From: Pseudopedobacter saltans DSM 12145
GTDB lineage: Bacteria > Bacteroidota > Bacteroidia > Sphingobacteriales > Sphingobacteriaceae
DNA: 64,000 bases
Direction: 5' to 3'
NCBI RefSeq assembly: GCF_000190735.1
Contig: NC_015177.1
Coordinates: 3,968,001-4,032,000 of the forward strand
Shown: positions 29,022 to 36,163 of the stretch, one piece after another
Numbering within the stretch: the stretch's first letter is position 1
How the letters are laid out: each line of letters starts with the position of its first letter
Notes under the pieces: model-generated
Databases searched by the model: none
What the model was told of the DNA's origin: nothing
What the model saw: the letters and a program-made list of their open reading frames with translations, nothing else
Made by a program: the position numbers and the translations under genes

Positions 29022-29119
29022 TTCATTCGTCTTTAGATTTAGTATCAGGTATTTAGTAACCTGAGATTCGATTAATATTTCATTGTTTTTGAGTGATTTG
29101 GACATTGTTTCATGTTTAG

Positions 29120-29159
29120 TTCCGAAGTACCCGCCTGCAGGACGGGCAGGAATTCGGAA
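29120..29159. repeat. short palindromic intergenic element
   Basis: Nested inverted repeats: TTCCGAA (29120-29126) pairs with TTCGGAA (29153-29159), and CCCG (29130-29133) with CGGG (29143-29146) around CCTGCAGGA. It resembles the short palindromic elements scattered in Sphingobacteria and Flavobacteria genomes. Confidence 0.6.
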
Positions 29160-29174
29160 GACGCCCCTATTTTT

Positions 29175-29286
29175 GTCATTGGTAGGGACGAAGCAATCTC
29201 TTTATCGGTATTTTAATGCATGTTTGCACCAGTGATTCCGATAGAAGAGCTTTTGATAGAGATCCCTCCACGATGGTCGGGATGAC
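29175..29286. repeat. MITE-like element with imperfect inverted ends
   Basis: A 112-bp segment begins GTCATTGGTAGGGACGAAGC and ends with the imperfect reverse complement, with GAGATCCCTCC inside the right end and GGGATGAC at its edge (GTCAT/ATGAC outermost, ATCTC/GAGAT innermost). No coding capacity. It looks like a non-autonomous mobile repeat. Confidence 0.6.
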
Positions 29287-29308
29287 AGGGAAAAGGAAGG
29301 AGCAGGAG

Positions 29309-29347
29309 GTCATCTTGAGCGAGCTTGCGAGTCGAAAGATCTGTTTC
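29309..29347. repeat. GTCATCTTGAGCGA-type dispersed repeat
   Basis: GTCATCTTGAGCGAGC followed by GAGTCGAAAGATCTG resembles a widespread intergenic repeat of Bacteroidota (GTCAT..TGAGCGAAG..GAAAGATC). A single half-element is present here. Confidence 0.5.
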
Positions 29348-29361
29348 AAAAGCCTTACTGT

Positions 29362-29462
29362 CAGAATCACTGATTTAAAAGATTGAAAGATTACACTGAT
29401 ACAAGTGCACTATACTTATCAAATCCGTGAAATCCAATAATCCTGTATAATCCGTGATTCAG
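29362..29462. repeat. second MITE-like inverted-repeat element
   Basis: CAGAATCACTGATT (29362-29375) is an imperfect reverse complement of AATCCGTGATTCAG (29449-29462), 12 of 14 positions matching. Inside are repeated AATCCGTGAAATCC-like words. About 100 bp, no coding potential. Confidence 0.5.
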
Positions 29463-29628
29463 ATAAATAGAAGGTAGTTCATCATTTAACCAGTTAAAGT
29501 TGGAAATCCCATCACGGTGGTAAGGATGATAGAGGAAAGGAAACCAGAGCAATGAATAATAAGGAGAAATGATTGGGATAATGCAATTATATACTGCATT
29601 CTTGTAAAGAAGATACTATATAAATAAG

Positions 29629-30594
29629 ATGTATAAAATTAAGACACTTGGACTGTTACTTGTATTAATTTGTAATGTAAGCCAACTATTTGCAAACAAC
29701 TACGATTTTATAGTTGATGGGCAAGGGGAGGGAGACTTTAAGACCGTACAGGAAGCCATTAATGCAGTACCCGATTTTCGGAAAAACCCAACCCTTATCT
29801 TTATTAAGAACGGCATATACAAAGAAAAGCTAATATTGCCCGGTTCTAAAAAGAATGTGAAGCTTGTAGGCGAAAGTGCAGAGCATACAGTCCTCACCTA
29901 TGACGATTACGCATCTAAGAAGAATAGGTTTGGAGAAGAAATGGGAACATCCGGTTCTTCTTCCTTTTACATTTACGGCGATGGTTTTGTCGCAGAAAAT
30001 ATTACTTTCCAAAATTCTTCAGGCCCTGTAGGGCAGGCAGTGGCCGTACAAATTATAGGAGACCAGATTTATTTTAAAAATTGTAGGTTTCTGGGCTTTC
30101 AGGATACGTTATACACCTTTGGTAGGGGAAGCAGACAATTATTTGATAAATGTTATATAGAAGGAACAACCGATTTTATTTTCGGATCTTCTACTGTATT
30201 TTTTAGGGAATGTGAAATATTTTGTAAAAAAGGAGGTTCGTTTATCACTGCCGCATCCACTCCCGATACCGTAAAATACGGTTATGTATTTAAAGATTGC
30301 AAAATTACAGGGGAAGAAGGGGCATCCTACTATTTGGGAAGACCCTGGAGACCTTACGCAAAAACGGTTTTTATCAATTGCGAATTAGGAAAACATATAA
30401 AGCCTGCTGGTTGGGATTTCTGGGGAAAAGAGTCTAACAAACAAACTGCTTTTTACGCAGAATATAAAAATAAGGGCGAGGGATTCAAACCTAAAGAAAG
30501 AGTAAATTGGTCGCATCAGTTAAGTAACCAAGAAGCAAAGCATTATAATATATCTGAAGTTTTGGGAGATTGGGTTGCTTTTGCTGGGAAATAG
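29629..30594 (+). CDS. pectin methylesterase (CE8)
   Basis: This 321-residue protein has a signal peptide (1-22, ending LFAN) and a right-handed beta-helix of carbohydrate esterase family 8. Catalytic signatures are visible: GPVGQAVAVQ, GFQDTLYTFG (first aspartate), GTTDFIFGSS (nucleophilic aspartate) and LGRPWRPYAKTVF (arginine). It removes methyl esters from homogalacturonan, making it a substrate for the PL1 and PL9 lyases nearby. It stands alone after a repeat-rich 600-bp gap and has a paralog at 41277. Confidence 0.93.
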   Translation: MYKIKTLGLLLVLICNVSQLFANNYDFIVDGQGEGDFKTVQEAINAVPDFRKNPTLIFIKNGIYKEKLILPGSKKNVKLVGESAEHTVLTYDDYASKKNRFGEEMGTSGSSSFYIYGDGFVAENITFQNSSGPVGQAVAVQIIGDQIYFKNCRFLGFQDTLYTFGRGSRQLFDKCYIEGTTDFIFGSSTVFFRECEIFCKKGGSFITAASTPDTVKYGYVFKDCKITGEEGASYYLGRPWRPYAKTVFINCELGKHIKPAGWDFWGKESNKQTAFYAEYKNKGEGFKPKERVNWSHQLSNQEAKHYNISEVLGDWVAFAGK

Positions 30595-30767
30595 TTCATT
30601 AATCAATAGTTTTCCAAAGGGATGTTCTGTGGATGCCTTTGGTACTTTCGTTATATTGGTTCATTAGTTTGTTAGTCGTCAGTCTTTTATCTTTGTTCTT
30701 TAATCCTTAATCAGTTCATTCGTCTTTGTTCTTTAATCGTTCGCAGTAAGAAAATTTAGGAGAACAG

Positions 30768-30836
30768 TCACTACCGAGCGGTAGCGGTGATCACTACCGA
30801 GCGGTAGCGGTGATCAATACCGAACGGTAGTGGTAG
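30768..30836. repeat. three tandem 23-bp palindromic units
   Basis: Three adjoining 23-bp units start at 30768, 30791 and 30814. Units 1 and 2 are identical; unit 3 differs at a few bases. Each contains CTACCG-AG-CGGTAG (or TACCG-AA-CGGTA), a short palindrome. The array lies between the convergent ends of the pectinesterase and DUF4469 genes, 18 bp from the latter's stop. Confidence 0.85.
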
Positions 30837-30854
30837 GCTTGTCTATTTTAAGAT

Positions 30855-31589
30855 TTATGCTATCACGGTTAGTTCCTTATCAAAAACAGCTGTACGTGGC
30901 TCTTTCAATAAACTACCTGAAGTGTACTGCGTTGTAATCTCCAGTCGATAAGTTCCAACATCCATATCGGGGATAATTACCAGCACTTCTGAAGGATTAT
31001 TTACTACAATATCATCCGAAGGTACGGGAGTGCTTACCGCAGTATCTATATTTACGAAAACTATACCATTTGTCGGGTTATCACCAGCAATCTTTATTTT
31101 CTGGCCGATGATCTTGAGATTACGGCCCGGTGTCAGCAAATCGTTAATGGTTCCACTCTTCTTATCTTCTACCTGTAAGATGATAGCGGCTGTATCCGCT
31201 ACGCCTAGTATGTTTACCTCAATGTTCTTAATTTCGGCTCTTAGCCTGTCACCCTGGGCAAAGCGGAATATGAGGTTTTGTTTACGTGGATTGAAGTTTT
31301 CGGTAGGGCTATCAAATACACCTTTAATAGTTACCGATGCCGTGAAATAACCTGTGTTCACCGAAAAGCCATCGCATAGCTGATAAGCCATTTCCTTTAG
31401 GAACAGTTCGGTAGCATGCTCCATTGCAGCGGCTGATACATCTGCACCACCCCGGCCTGCAGCCTCTTCACAGATTTGTTTTACGTTCAACGATCGCTCG
31501 CTTGCTGTACGAGCAATAAAATCGCTGGGCTTGTCTTTGGTTAAAAGGTTATCATACAGATAAGCTTTAATTTTGTGTAGTACTGCCAT
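30855..31589 (-). CDS. HU-like DNA-binding/DUF4469 domain protein
   Basis: This 244-residue protein has no signal peptide. The N-terminal half (about 1-125) fits the Bacteroidota HU/IHF-like DNA-binding domain (MAVLHKIKAYLYDNLLTKDKP... ELFLKEMAYQLCDGFSVNTGYFTASVTIKG), and the C-terminal half (about 130-244) is a beta-sandwich of the DUF4469 type (NPSEVLVIIPDMDVGTYRLEITTQY). It is probably a nucleoid-associated or DNA-binding structural protein. The role is not established. It is not obviously related to the pectin genes on either side and has its own transcription unit. Confidence 0.78.
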   Translation of the reverse strand: MAVLHKIKAYLYDNLLTKDKPSDFIARTASERSLNVKQICEEAAGRGGADVSAAAMEHATELFLKEMAYQLCDGFSVNTGYFTASVTIKGVFDSPTENFNPRKQNLIFRFAQGDRLRAEIKNIEVNILGVADTAAIILQVEDKKSGTINDLLTPGRNLKIIGQKIKIAGDNPTNGIVFVNIDTAVSTPVPSDDIVVNNPSEVLVIIPDMDVGTYRLEITTQYTSGSLLKEPRTAVFDKELTVIA

Positions 31590-32123
31590 AATGTGTATAA
31601 TTTAAGGTTAAAAATTAAAAAGGCTTAAGGTACTAATGTGAAAGCGTATATCTTATATATTTATTTTTTATCCATGAATGTTTTAATGAATATATGTATA
31701 AACTTTGGTAATAAAAAATTATATATTAGGAAATAATAAGTTTATGTTTCGATTTATTGTCTTTTAGCTATCTATTTCATCTAGGCGTCCATAGTTTTTT
31801 AGGTAAGAGTATTAACCAGCGCAAAGCGATAAAAACTCAAATTGTAAAGATTAATGAAAGCCAGTAGAAACAGTACTTCGTACGGTACAAACTGAAGGAA
31901 GTCTGCAATATTTGTTTATAGACAGACACCGCCCTATTCAAAGCCAGTTTTTTCGACATCAATAAATATTTTCTAATTGGGGAAAAGGTATCTATATCTT
32001 TAAAATCAGAACCGGAGACTCAAAAAAATCCCTTAAGTTTATGAAACAATAAATGCTTTAAAGAAGGACTGTTTTTAGTTCCTCTTTTTTTGTAAATTAA
32101 AACTGTTTTATAAATCCTGTTAT
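31590..32123. other. 534-bp intergenic region without recognised genes
   Basis: Both neighbours point away from it, so it must hold two promoters. It is A/T-rich and contains no ORF of note, no repeat array and no tRNA. No confident -7/-33 pair was found on either strand. Confidence 0.5.
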
Positions 32124-32951
32124 ATGAAAGCGCTTTATATTTATTTGGCGGTTTTTGTTCTGTTCTCTTGTTCCCGCAATGAGGATATTTTTAATGCAGC
32201 AAAAGAGGATAACATTCGCCCTATCCAAAATGCCATTGACAAAGGGGCAGATGTGACTATTTTAAATGAAGATGGGAAAAACATTCTGATGCTTGCCGCA
32301 GAGAATGGAAATGTAAAAACAGTTAAATTCCTCATTCAAAAAAAAATATTGGACATCAACGCCAAAGATAAAGCGGGCGAAACCGCATTGTCTTTGGCAA
32401 TAATGAATAATAAATTAGATGTTGTAAGGGTTTTAATTAAAGGGGGGACGGCTAATGTAAATACTGCCAATAAATATGGTATGACTCCTTTGATACTTGC
32501 ATCTAGCAGAGGGAATTTGGGGATAGTAGCGGCACTGGTAAACGCTGGTGCTGATGTTAATGCTATCAGTGAAGAAAAACTGGCACCTTTATCTTATGCT
32601 ATTGTAGCCAAGAATGTAAGAGTTGTAGAGCTTCTGCTTGATAGAGGAGCTAATGTGAATTTTAAAATGCAGGATGGCGATACTTATCTGACGGCGGTTG
32701 CTGTAAACGAACCTTTGGAAATGGCTAAGAGTTTAATTGAGCATGGTATCGATATTAATGCGAAAAATAATTATGGAAATACGGCATTAATGGATGCTGT
32801 AAGAAATAGAAACTTTGCGCTAGTTGAACTATTAATATCGAAGGGAGCAGATGTTAATGCTGTTGACCAGAATGGGGATTCGGTTATGGATCATGCCAAT
32901 AGAACTAAAGATAAACGAATTATCAAACTGATTCAGAAGTCTATTCACTAA
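32124..32951 (+). CDS. ankyrin-repeat lipoprotein
   Basis: This 275-residue protein has a lipobox cysteine at residue 16 (LFSCSRN) followed by about seven ankyrin repeats (for example DGKNILMLAAENGNVKTVKFLI, YGMTPLILASSRGNLGIVAALVNAGADVN, YGNTALMDAVRNRNFALVELLISKGADVN in outline). Ankyrin arrays mediate protein-protein contact; here it would work in the periplasm or at the outer membrane. There is no enzymatic domain. It is monocistronic and ends in a strong terminator. A link with the surrounding pectin genes is not evident. Confidence 0.88.
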   Translation: MKALYIYLAVFVLFSCSRNEDIFNAAKEDNIRPIQNAIDKGADVTILNEDGKNILMLAAENGNVKTVKFLIQKKILDINAKDKAGETALSLAIMNNKLDVVRVLIKGGTANVNTANKYGMTPLILASSRGNLGIVAALVNAGADVNAISEEKLAPLSYAIVAKNVRVVELLLDRGANVNFKMQDGDTYLTAVAVNEPLEMAKSLIEHGIDINAKNNYGNTALMDAVRNRNFALVELLISKGADVNAVDQNGDSVMDHANRTKDKRIIKLIQKSIH

Positions 32952-32952
32952 A

Positions 32953-32984
32953 AAAAGCTGTAGTTAAATTTAACTACAGCTTTT
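32953..32984. terminator. bidirectional terminator between ankyrin and PL9 genes
   Basis: A perfect inverted repeat AAAAGCTGTAGTTAAA / TTTAACTACAGCTTTT with A- and T-tracts can end both convergent transcripts. Confidence 0.9.
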
Positions 32985-33020
32985 CAGCCCAATAATTAAA
33001 TTAATTGATTTTTTCGTTTG

Positions 33021-33908
33021 TTAATAAATACGAGTCATAAGACCTTTACCATTTCCACTACCGCCACTTCCTGTGATAGTTATATGTCCGGTATTTCCGT
33101 TTCCGTCATATCCATATGCTTTATTATTATTTGCAGTACAGTTTGTTACTGTATGGGCTACAGTTTGTCCGGCACTTCCTAATTTAAAGCCGTTTCCATC
33201 CCCATTTGTACCATATCCATTATTGGTTGCAGTACATGTAAGAATTTTTACGGTATAAGGTTGTCCGTATAAATCCCAACCATCATCTGAGTTATGATTT
33301 GCAGTACAGCTTTCAAATTTATTATTCACACCACCTGAAAGTTTACAAGCAAAACCATCGGCATTTTCACCTCCATTGGCTACATCGTAGTTATCGTACG
33401 ATTGGCAGGAAAGTACATAGTTATTATTTGATCCGTTATAGATTTGGATTCCTGAATCTTTATTAGCATGTGTTTTCAGGTTATAAAGATAGTTGTACCC
33501 GCCATGCTGTAAGACGATTCCACAATCCGGAGCATTTCTAATAGTCAGATTCGTTATATTCCAATAGCTTCCATTTACTTTTACTCCCCAGCCCGATGAA
33601 ATATTAGAGCAATCTAAAATGCCTCCGTTGGATGTTGTGAAATTGATTTTGTTGCTGGAAGTTCCACTGTTTAAAAGTTGTAATGTACTTGTAAGGTAGA
33701 TAGTTCCCGAAACTTTGATTTGATCTCCGGGAGCAGCAGCAGAAATAGCCGATTTTAAAGCTGCTTCCGTAGTTACCGTGTAGCTTGCGAATGTAGTAGT
33801 TTGTTTTTTGGATGAAGCATTAAGCTCGTTGCTTTCTGTCAATGTTTCGTTTTTTTTACATGAGATAAAGGCAACACAAGCCAATAATGCCATTAGATAG
33901 TTTTTCAT
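33021..33908 (-). CDS. pectate lyase PL9-like lipoprotein, short form
   Basis: This 295-residue protein has its lipid-attachment cysteine at residue 17 (AFISCKK). The beta-helix carries the PL9 signature: NGGENADGFACKL (calcium aspartates), NHNSDDGWDLYGQP, and NGFKLG with the catalytic-type lysine. PL9 enzymes cut pectate by beta-elimination. The chain is shorter than most PL9 lyases, which usually run past 370 residues; it stops soon after GYDGNGNTGHITI. No frameshift is visible and a terminator follows, so the short C-terminus seems genuine. Motif copy 2 (34006) lies about 100 bp upstream. Confidence 0.83.
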   Translation of the reverse strand: MKNYLMALLACVAFISCKKNETLTESNELNASSKKQTTTFASYTVTTEAALKSAISAAAPGDQIKVSGTIYLTSTLQLLNSGTSSNKINFTTSNGGILDCSNISSGWGVKVNGSYWNITNLTIRNAPDCGIVLQHGGYNYLYNLKTHANKDSGIQIYNGSNNNYVLSCQSYDNYDVANGGENADGFACKLSGGVNNKFESCTANHNSDDGWDLYGQPYTVKILTCTATNNGYGTNGDGNGFKLGSAGQTVAHTVTNCTANNNKAYGYDGNGNTGHITITGSGGSGNGKGLMTRIY

Positions 33909-34005
33909 TTGTTGATTTTTTTGGTTTATAAAGTTTATTGAACTGATAAGGTCTTATACAGCTATGAAATGTCAGAGTTACACTTTTAGGAAACTTTTTT
34001 TGCGC

Positions 34006-34025
34006 AATCGTTACCGGTATCGTTG
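34006..34025. promoter_or_regulatory. repeated regulatory motif, copy 2, before PL9
   Basis: The sequence reads as two direct 12-bp units, ATCGTTACCGGT (34007-34018) and ATCGTTGCCGGG (34019-34030), preceded by GCA. It matches the elements at 18342 (minus strand) and 38465 (plus strand). It is about 100 bp upstream of the PL9 gene start (33908). Confidence 0.65.
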
Positions 34026-34250
34026 CCGGGTTTTAGGGGCGTAACGTGTTGTTGGTTAGTTTTTTAACTATTCTGTACGAGTGGGGCTTAAGGCAATAGG
34101 AACATCATCACTCTTTAGCAATATAAATGGGACAGGCTTACCCTTTAGTTCCATTATTTTTGCCAGCTTTTAAAGCTTACAAATAATAGTTATCGGTAAA
34201 AAGGGACTTGAAAAGAATCCAATTTAAAATAGTTCATTTCTAAATTATTT

Positions 34251-34258
34251 TAACTTTG
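34251..34258 (+). promoter_or_regulatory. -7 promoter box of the hybrid kinase gene
   Basis: TAACTTTG matches the Bacteroidota -7 consensus TAnnTTTG exactly, 19 bp before the ATG at 34277. The -33 region (TTTC near 34237) is a weaker match. Confidence 0.45.
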
Positions 34259-34276
34259 GAATGAAAACTGATAATT

Positions 34277-36082
34277 ATGAGATTATTAGCAAACTCGGTG
34301 CACACTTTTGTAAAAACGATGACGGAGCGGGAGACTGACCCGATTAATCAGGCCCGGGTTCGTATGTTATTTTACATTCTTGTAGCTTATGCTATATTCG
34401 GGTTAACATTAATCTTTGCGTATTCTTATAACTTTCAGTTGCTAAAGCTAATCAGAGCAAGTACTATATTTTTCTTTGCTTCTTTGTTTATAGCTTTCAT
34501 ATACTATGCTAATGTTTGGCGTGGAGTAGCCCATGCGGTGCTTATTTTAATGACCTTATTGGGGGGCTGGGGGAATTTATTGATTTTTGTGCATGGCATA
34601 AATGCTGCAACCTTGCAGTATATTTGGATGGCATCGGCTTTGGGATTTTATATGAAAGGGCCAAAGTGGGGGTGGTTTTATTCTACTATAAATATCTTGC
34701 CTGTTTTTATAGACGTTGCTTTTACTGATAGAACATATTTTCGGTTAGACGTTGATCCCGAGGTTGTAGTTAGACCGGTTTATATTTATGTTCTGACCTT
34801 TGACTTTTTTATAATTACTTTTCTGCATTATTTTTTCTTTAAAACATACAGTAAGAACTTTTTAACGCTTACCCAAACTAAAAACGATCTTAATCAGACC
34901 AACAGAAAGCTTAATGAGATTATTTATGATGTTAAAAAATTGTCTAATGCAAGGATGGATTTTTTATCTACCATGTCGCATGAACTAAGGACTCCCTTAA
35001 ATGGGGTAATTGGTTTAACTGAAGTATTGCTGAAGCAAAACCCCAGGAAGGATCAGGAGGAAACTTTGTCGATCTTAAGATTTTCGGCTGAGAATCTGCT
35101 TGCTTTGGTTAATGATATTCTTGATTTTAATAAACTGGAATCATCGAAAGTAGAGCTGGAAAATACACTTTTTAATTTAGATAACTTAATTCGGAATATA
35201 CATGCCAGCATGTTGATCAAGTCTGAGGTTAAAGGACTGGAACTAAACCTCTTTATAGATGAGGATATTGAAAAAAGATCTATGTATGGCGATCCGACAC
35301 GTTTAACTCAGGTTCTGGTTAATCTGATAGATAACGCCATCAAGTTTACTGAAAAGGGATTTGTAAATATTTCATGTGCTATTGCCGAGCGGGATAACCA
35401 GCGTATTAGAATTGATTTTGTTATTGAGGATAGTGGAATTGGTATTGAGGAAAATAATCAAGAGAAGGTGTTTGATAGTTTTATTCAGGCCTCACCTAGT
35501 ATAAATAGAAATTACGGAGGGACAGGGCTTGGTCTTTCTATTGTTAAAAGAGTACTGGCACTTCATCAATCAGGAATTAGTCTGAAGAGTCTACCAGGTA
35601 AAGGAACGCGGATATCATTTGATATTTGGTTTGAGCTTGCCAGACAAAACTTTGAAGGTAATTTGATCGGAAGGGAAGAAAAACCAATATCAGATATTGA
35701 TTTTTCGGACTTAAAAGTGTTGGTTGCTGAAGATAATCTGGTTAATGTATATGTTTTACAACAGACTCTTCTTCAGAAGGATATTCGTCCGGATGTGGCT
35801 GAAAATGGTAAGAAAGTAGTAGAACTACTTCTTGAAAAAGACTATGATGTTATTCTAATGGATTTGCATATGCCGGAAATGGATGGAGAAGAGGCTACGA
35901 AAATAATCAGATCACTTAATGACGGTAGAAAGGCTAATATACCTATTATAGCGCTGACGGCAGTGGTGAACGATTTGATTATTGAGAATGTGATAAGGAA
36001 CGGAATGACTGATTATGTCGCTAAACCTTTCAGACCAGATGATTTATTCGGAAAGTTACAAAAAGTAGTTACTAATCGCTAG
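34277..36082 (+). CDS. membrane hybrid histidine kinase (HK-REC)
   Basis: This 601-residue protein has an N-terminal membrane region of about six helices (30-190) without a large extracytoplasmic domain, a coiled linker, a phospho-acceptor domain with H235 in STMSHELRTPLNG, an ATPase domain (NLIDNAIKFT, EDSGIGIE, GTGLGLSIVK) and a C-terminal receiver (about 485-600, phospho-acceptor D529 in LMDLHMPEMDG). It lacks a DNA-binding domain, so it is not a classic PUL hybrid two-component regulator. The signal is unknown. It sits alone between two pectin-related lyases. Confidence 0.9.
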   Translation: MRLLANSVHTFVKTMTERETDPINQARVRMLFYILVAYAIFGLTLIFAYSYNFQLLKLIRASTIFFFASLFIAFIYYANVWRGVAHAVLILMTLLGGWGNLLIFVHGINAATLQYIWMASALGFYMKGPKWGWFYSTINILPVFIDVAFTDRTYFRLDVDPEVVVRPVYIYVLTFDFFIITFLHYFFFKTYSKNFLTLTQTKNDLNQTNRKLNEIIYDVKKLSNARMDFLSTMSHELRTPLNGVIGLTEVLLKQNPRKDQEETLSILRFSAENLLALVNDILDFNKLESSKVELENTLFNLDNLIRNIHASMLIKSEVKGLELNLFIDEDIEKRSMYGDPTRLTQVLVNLIDNAIKFTEKGFVNISCAIAERDNQRIRIDFVIEDSGIGIEENNQEKVFDSFIQASPSINRNYGGTGLGLSIVKRVLALHQSGISLKSLPGKGTRISFDIWFELARQNFEGNLIGREEKPISDIDFSDLKVLVAEDNLVNVYVLQQTLLQKDIRPDVAENGKKVVELLLEKDYDVILMDLHMPEMDGEEATKIIRSLNDGRKANIPIIALTAVVNDLIIENVIRNGMTDYVAKPFRPDDLFGKLQKVVTNR

Positions 36083-36109
36083 CTCTATTTAACTAAGATT
36101 AGTTTAGAT

Positions 36110-36150
36110 AACAGCCAAAGCTTCTGATTTTTGAAAATCTGGGCTGTTTT
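36110..36150. terminator. bidirectional terminator
   Basis: AACAGCC (36110-36116) pairs with GGCTGTT (36142-36148), enclosing a second stem GATTTT/AAAATC; T-rich on the right. It lies between the convergent kinase and heparinase-like genes. Confidence 0.7.
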
Positions 36151-36163
36151 AGATTAAATCTTA

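Larger units (their letters stand above)
29022..29628. other. gene-free region rich in short repeats
   Basis: No plausible gene is seen in these 607 bp. At least four repeat-like segments (annotated separately at 29120-29462) occupy the middle. AGTTCATTCGTCTTT at 29020-29034 recurs exactly at 30713-30727 beyond the pectinesterase gene. A promoter for the pectinesterase gene would have to lie in 29470-29628, but no good match to the Bacteroidota consensus was found. Confidence 0.6.
33909..34276. other. divergent control region between PL9 and hybrid kinase genes
   Basis: No gene is seen. The region holds motif copy 2 at 34006-34025 and a promoter box for the kinase gene at 34251. Confidence 0.6.

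Noticed and set aside
29176-29370. 64-residue minus-strand open frame in the gap before the pectinesterase gene
   Set aside because: It runs through MITE-like and other repeat segments and has no protein-like pattern; it is better explained as a repeat.
31590-32123. Possible hidden gene or RNA in the gap before the ankyrin gene
   Set aside because: No sizeable frame, no stable stem series and no recognised promoter pair was found.
33073-33258. Open frame on the plus strand inside the PL9 gene
   Set aside because: It lies fully within a well-supported gene on the other strand and shows no family motif.
34277-36082. Hybrid two-component PUL regulator (HTCS)
   Set aside because: It has no periplasmic Y_Y_Y/beta-propeller sensor and no AraC helix-turn-helix after the receiver.
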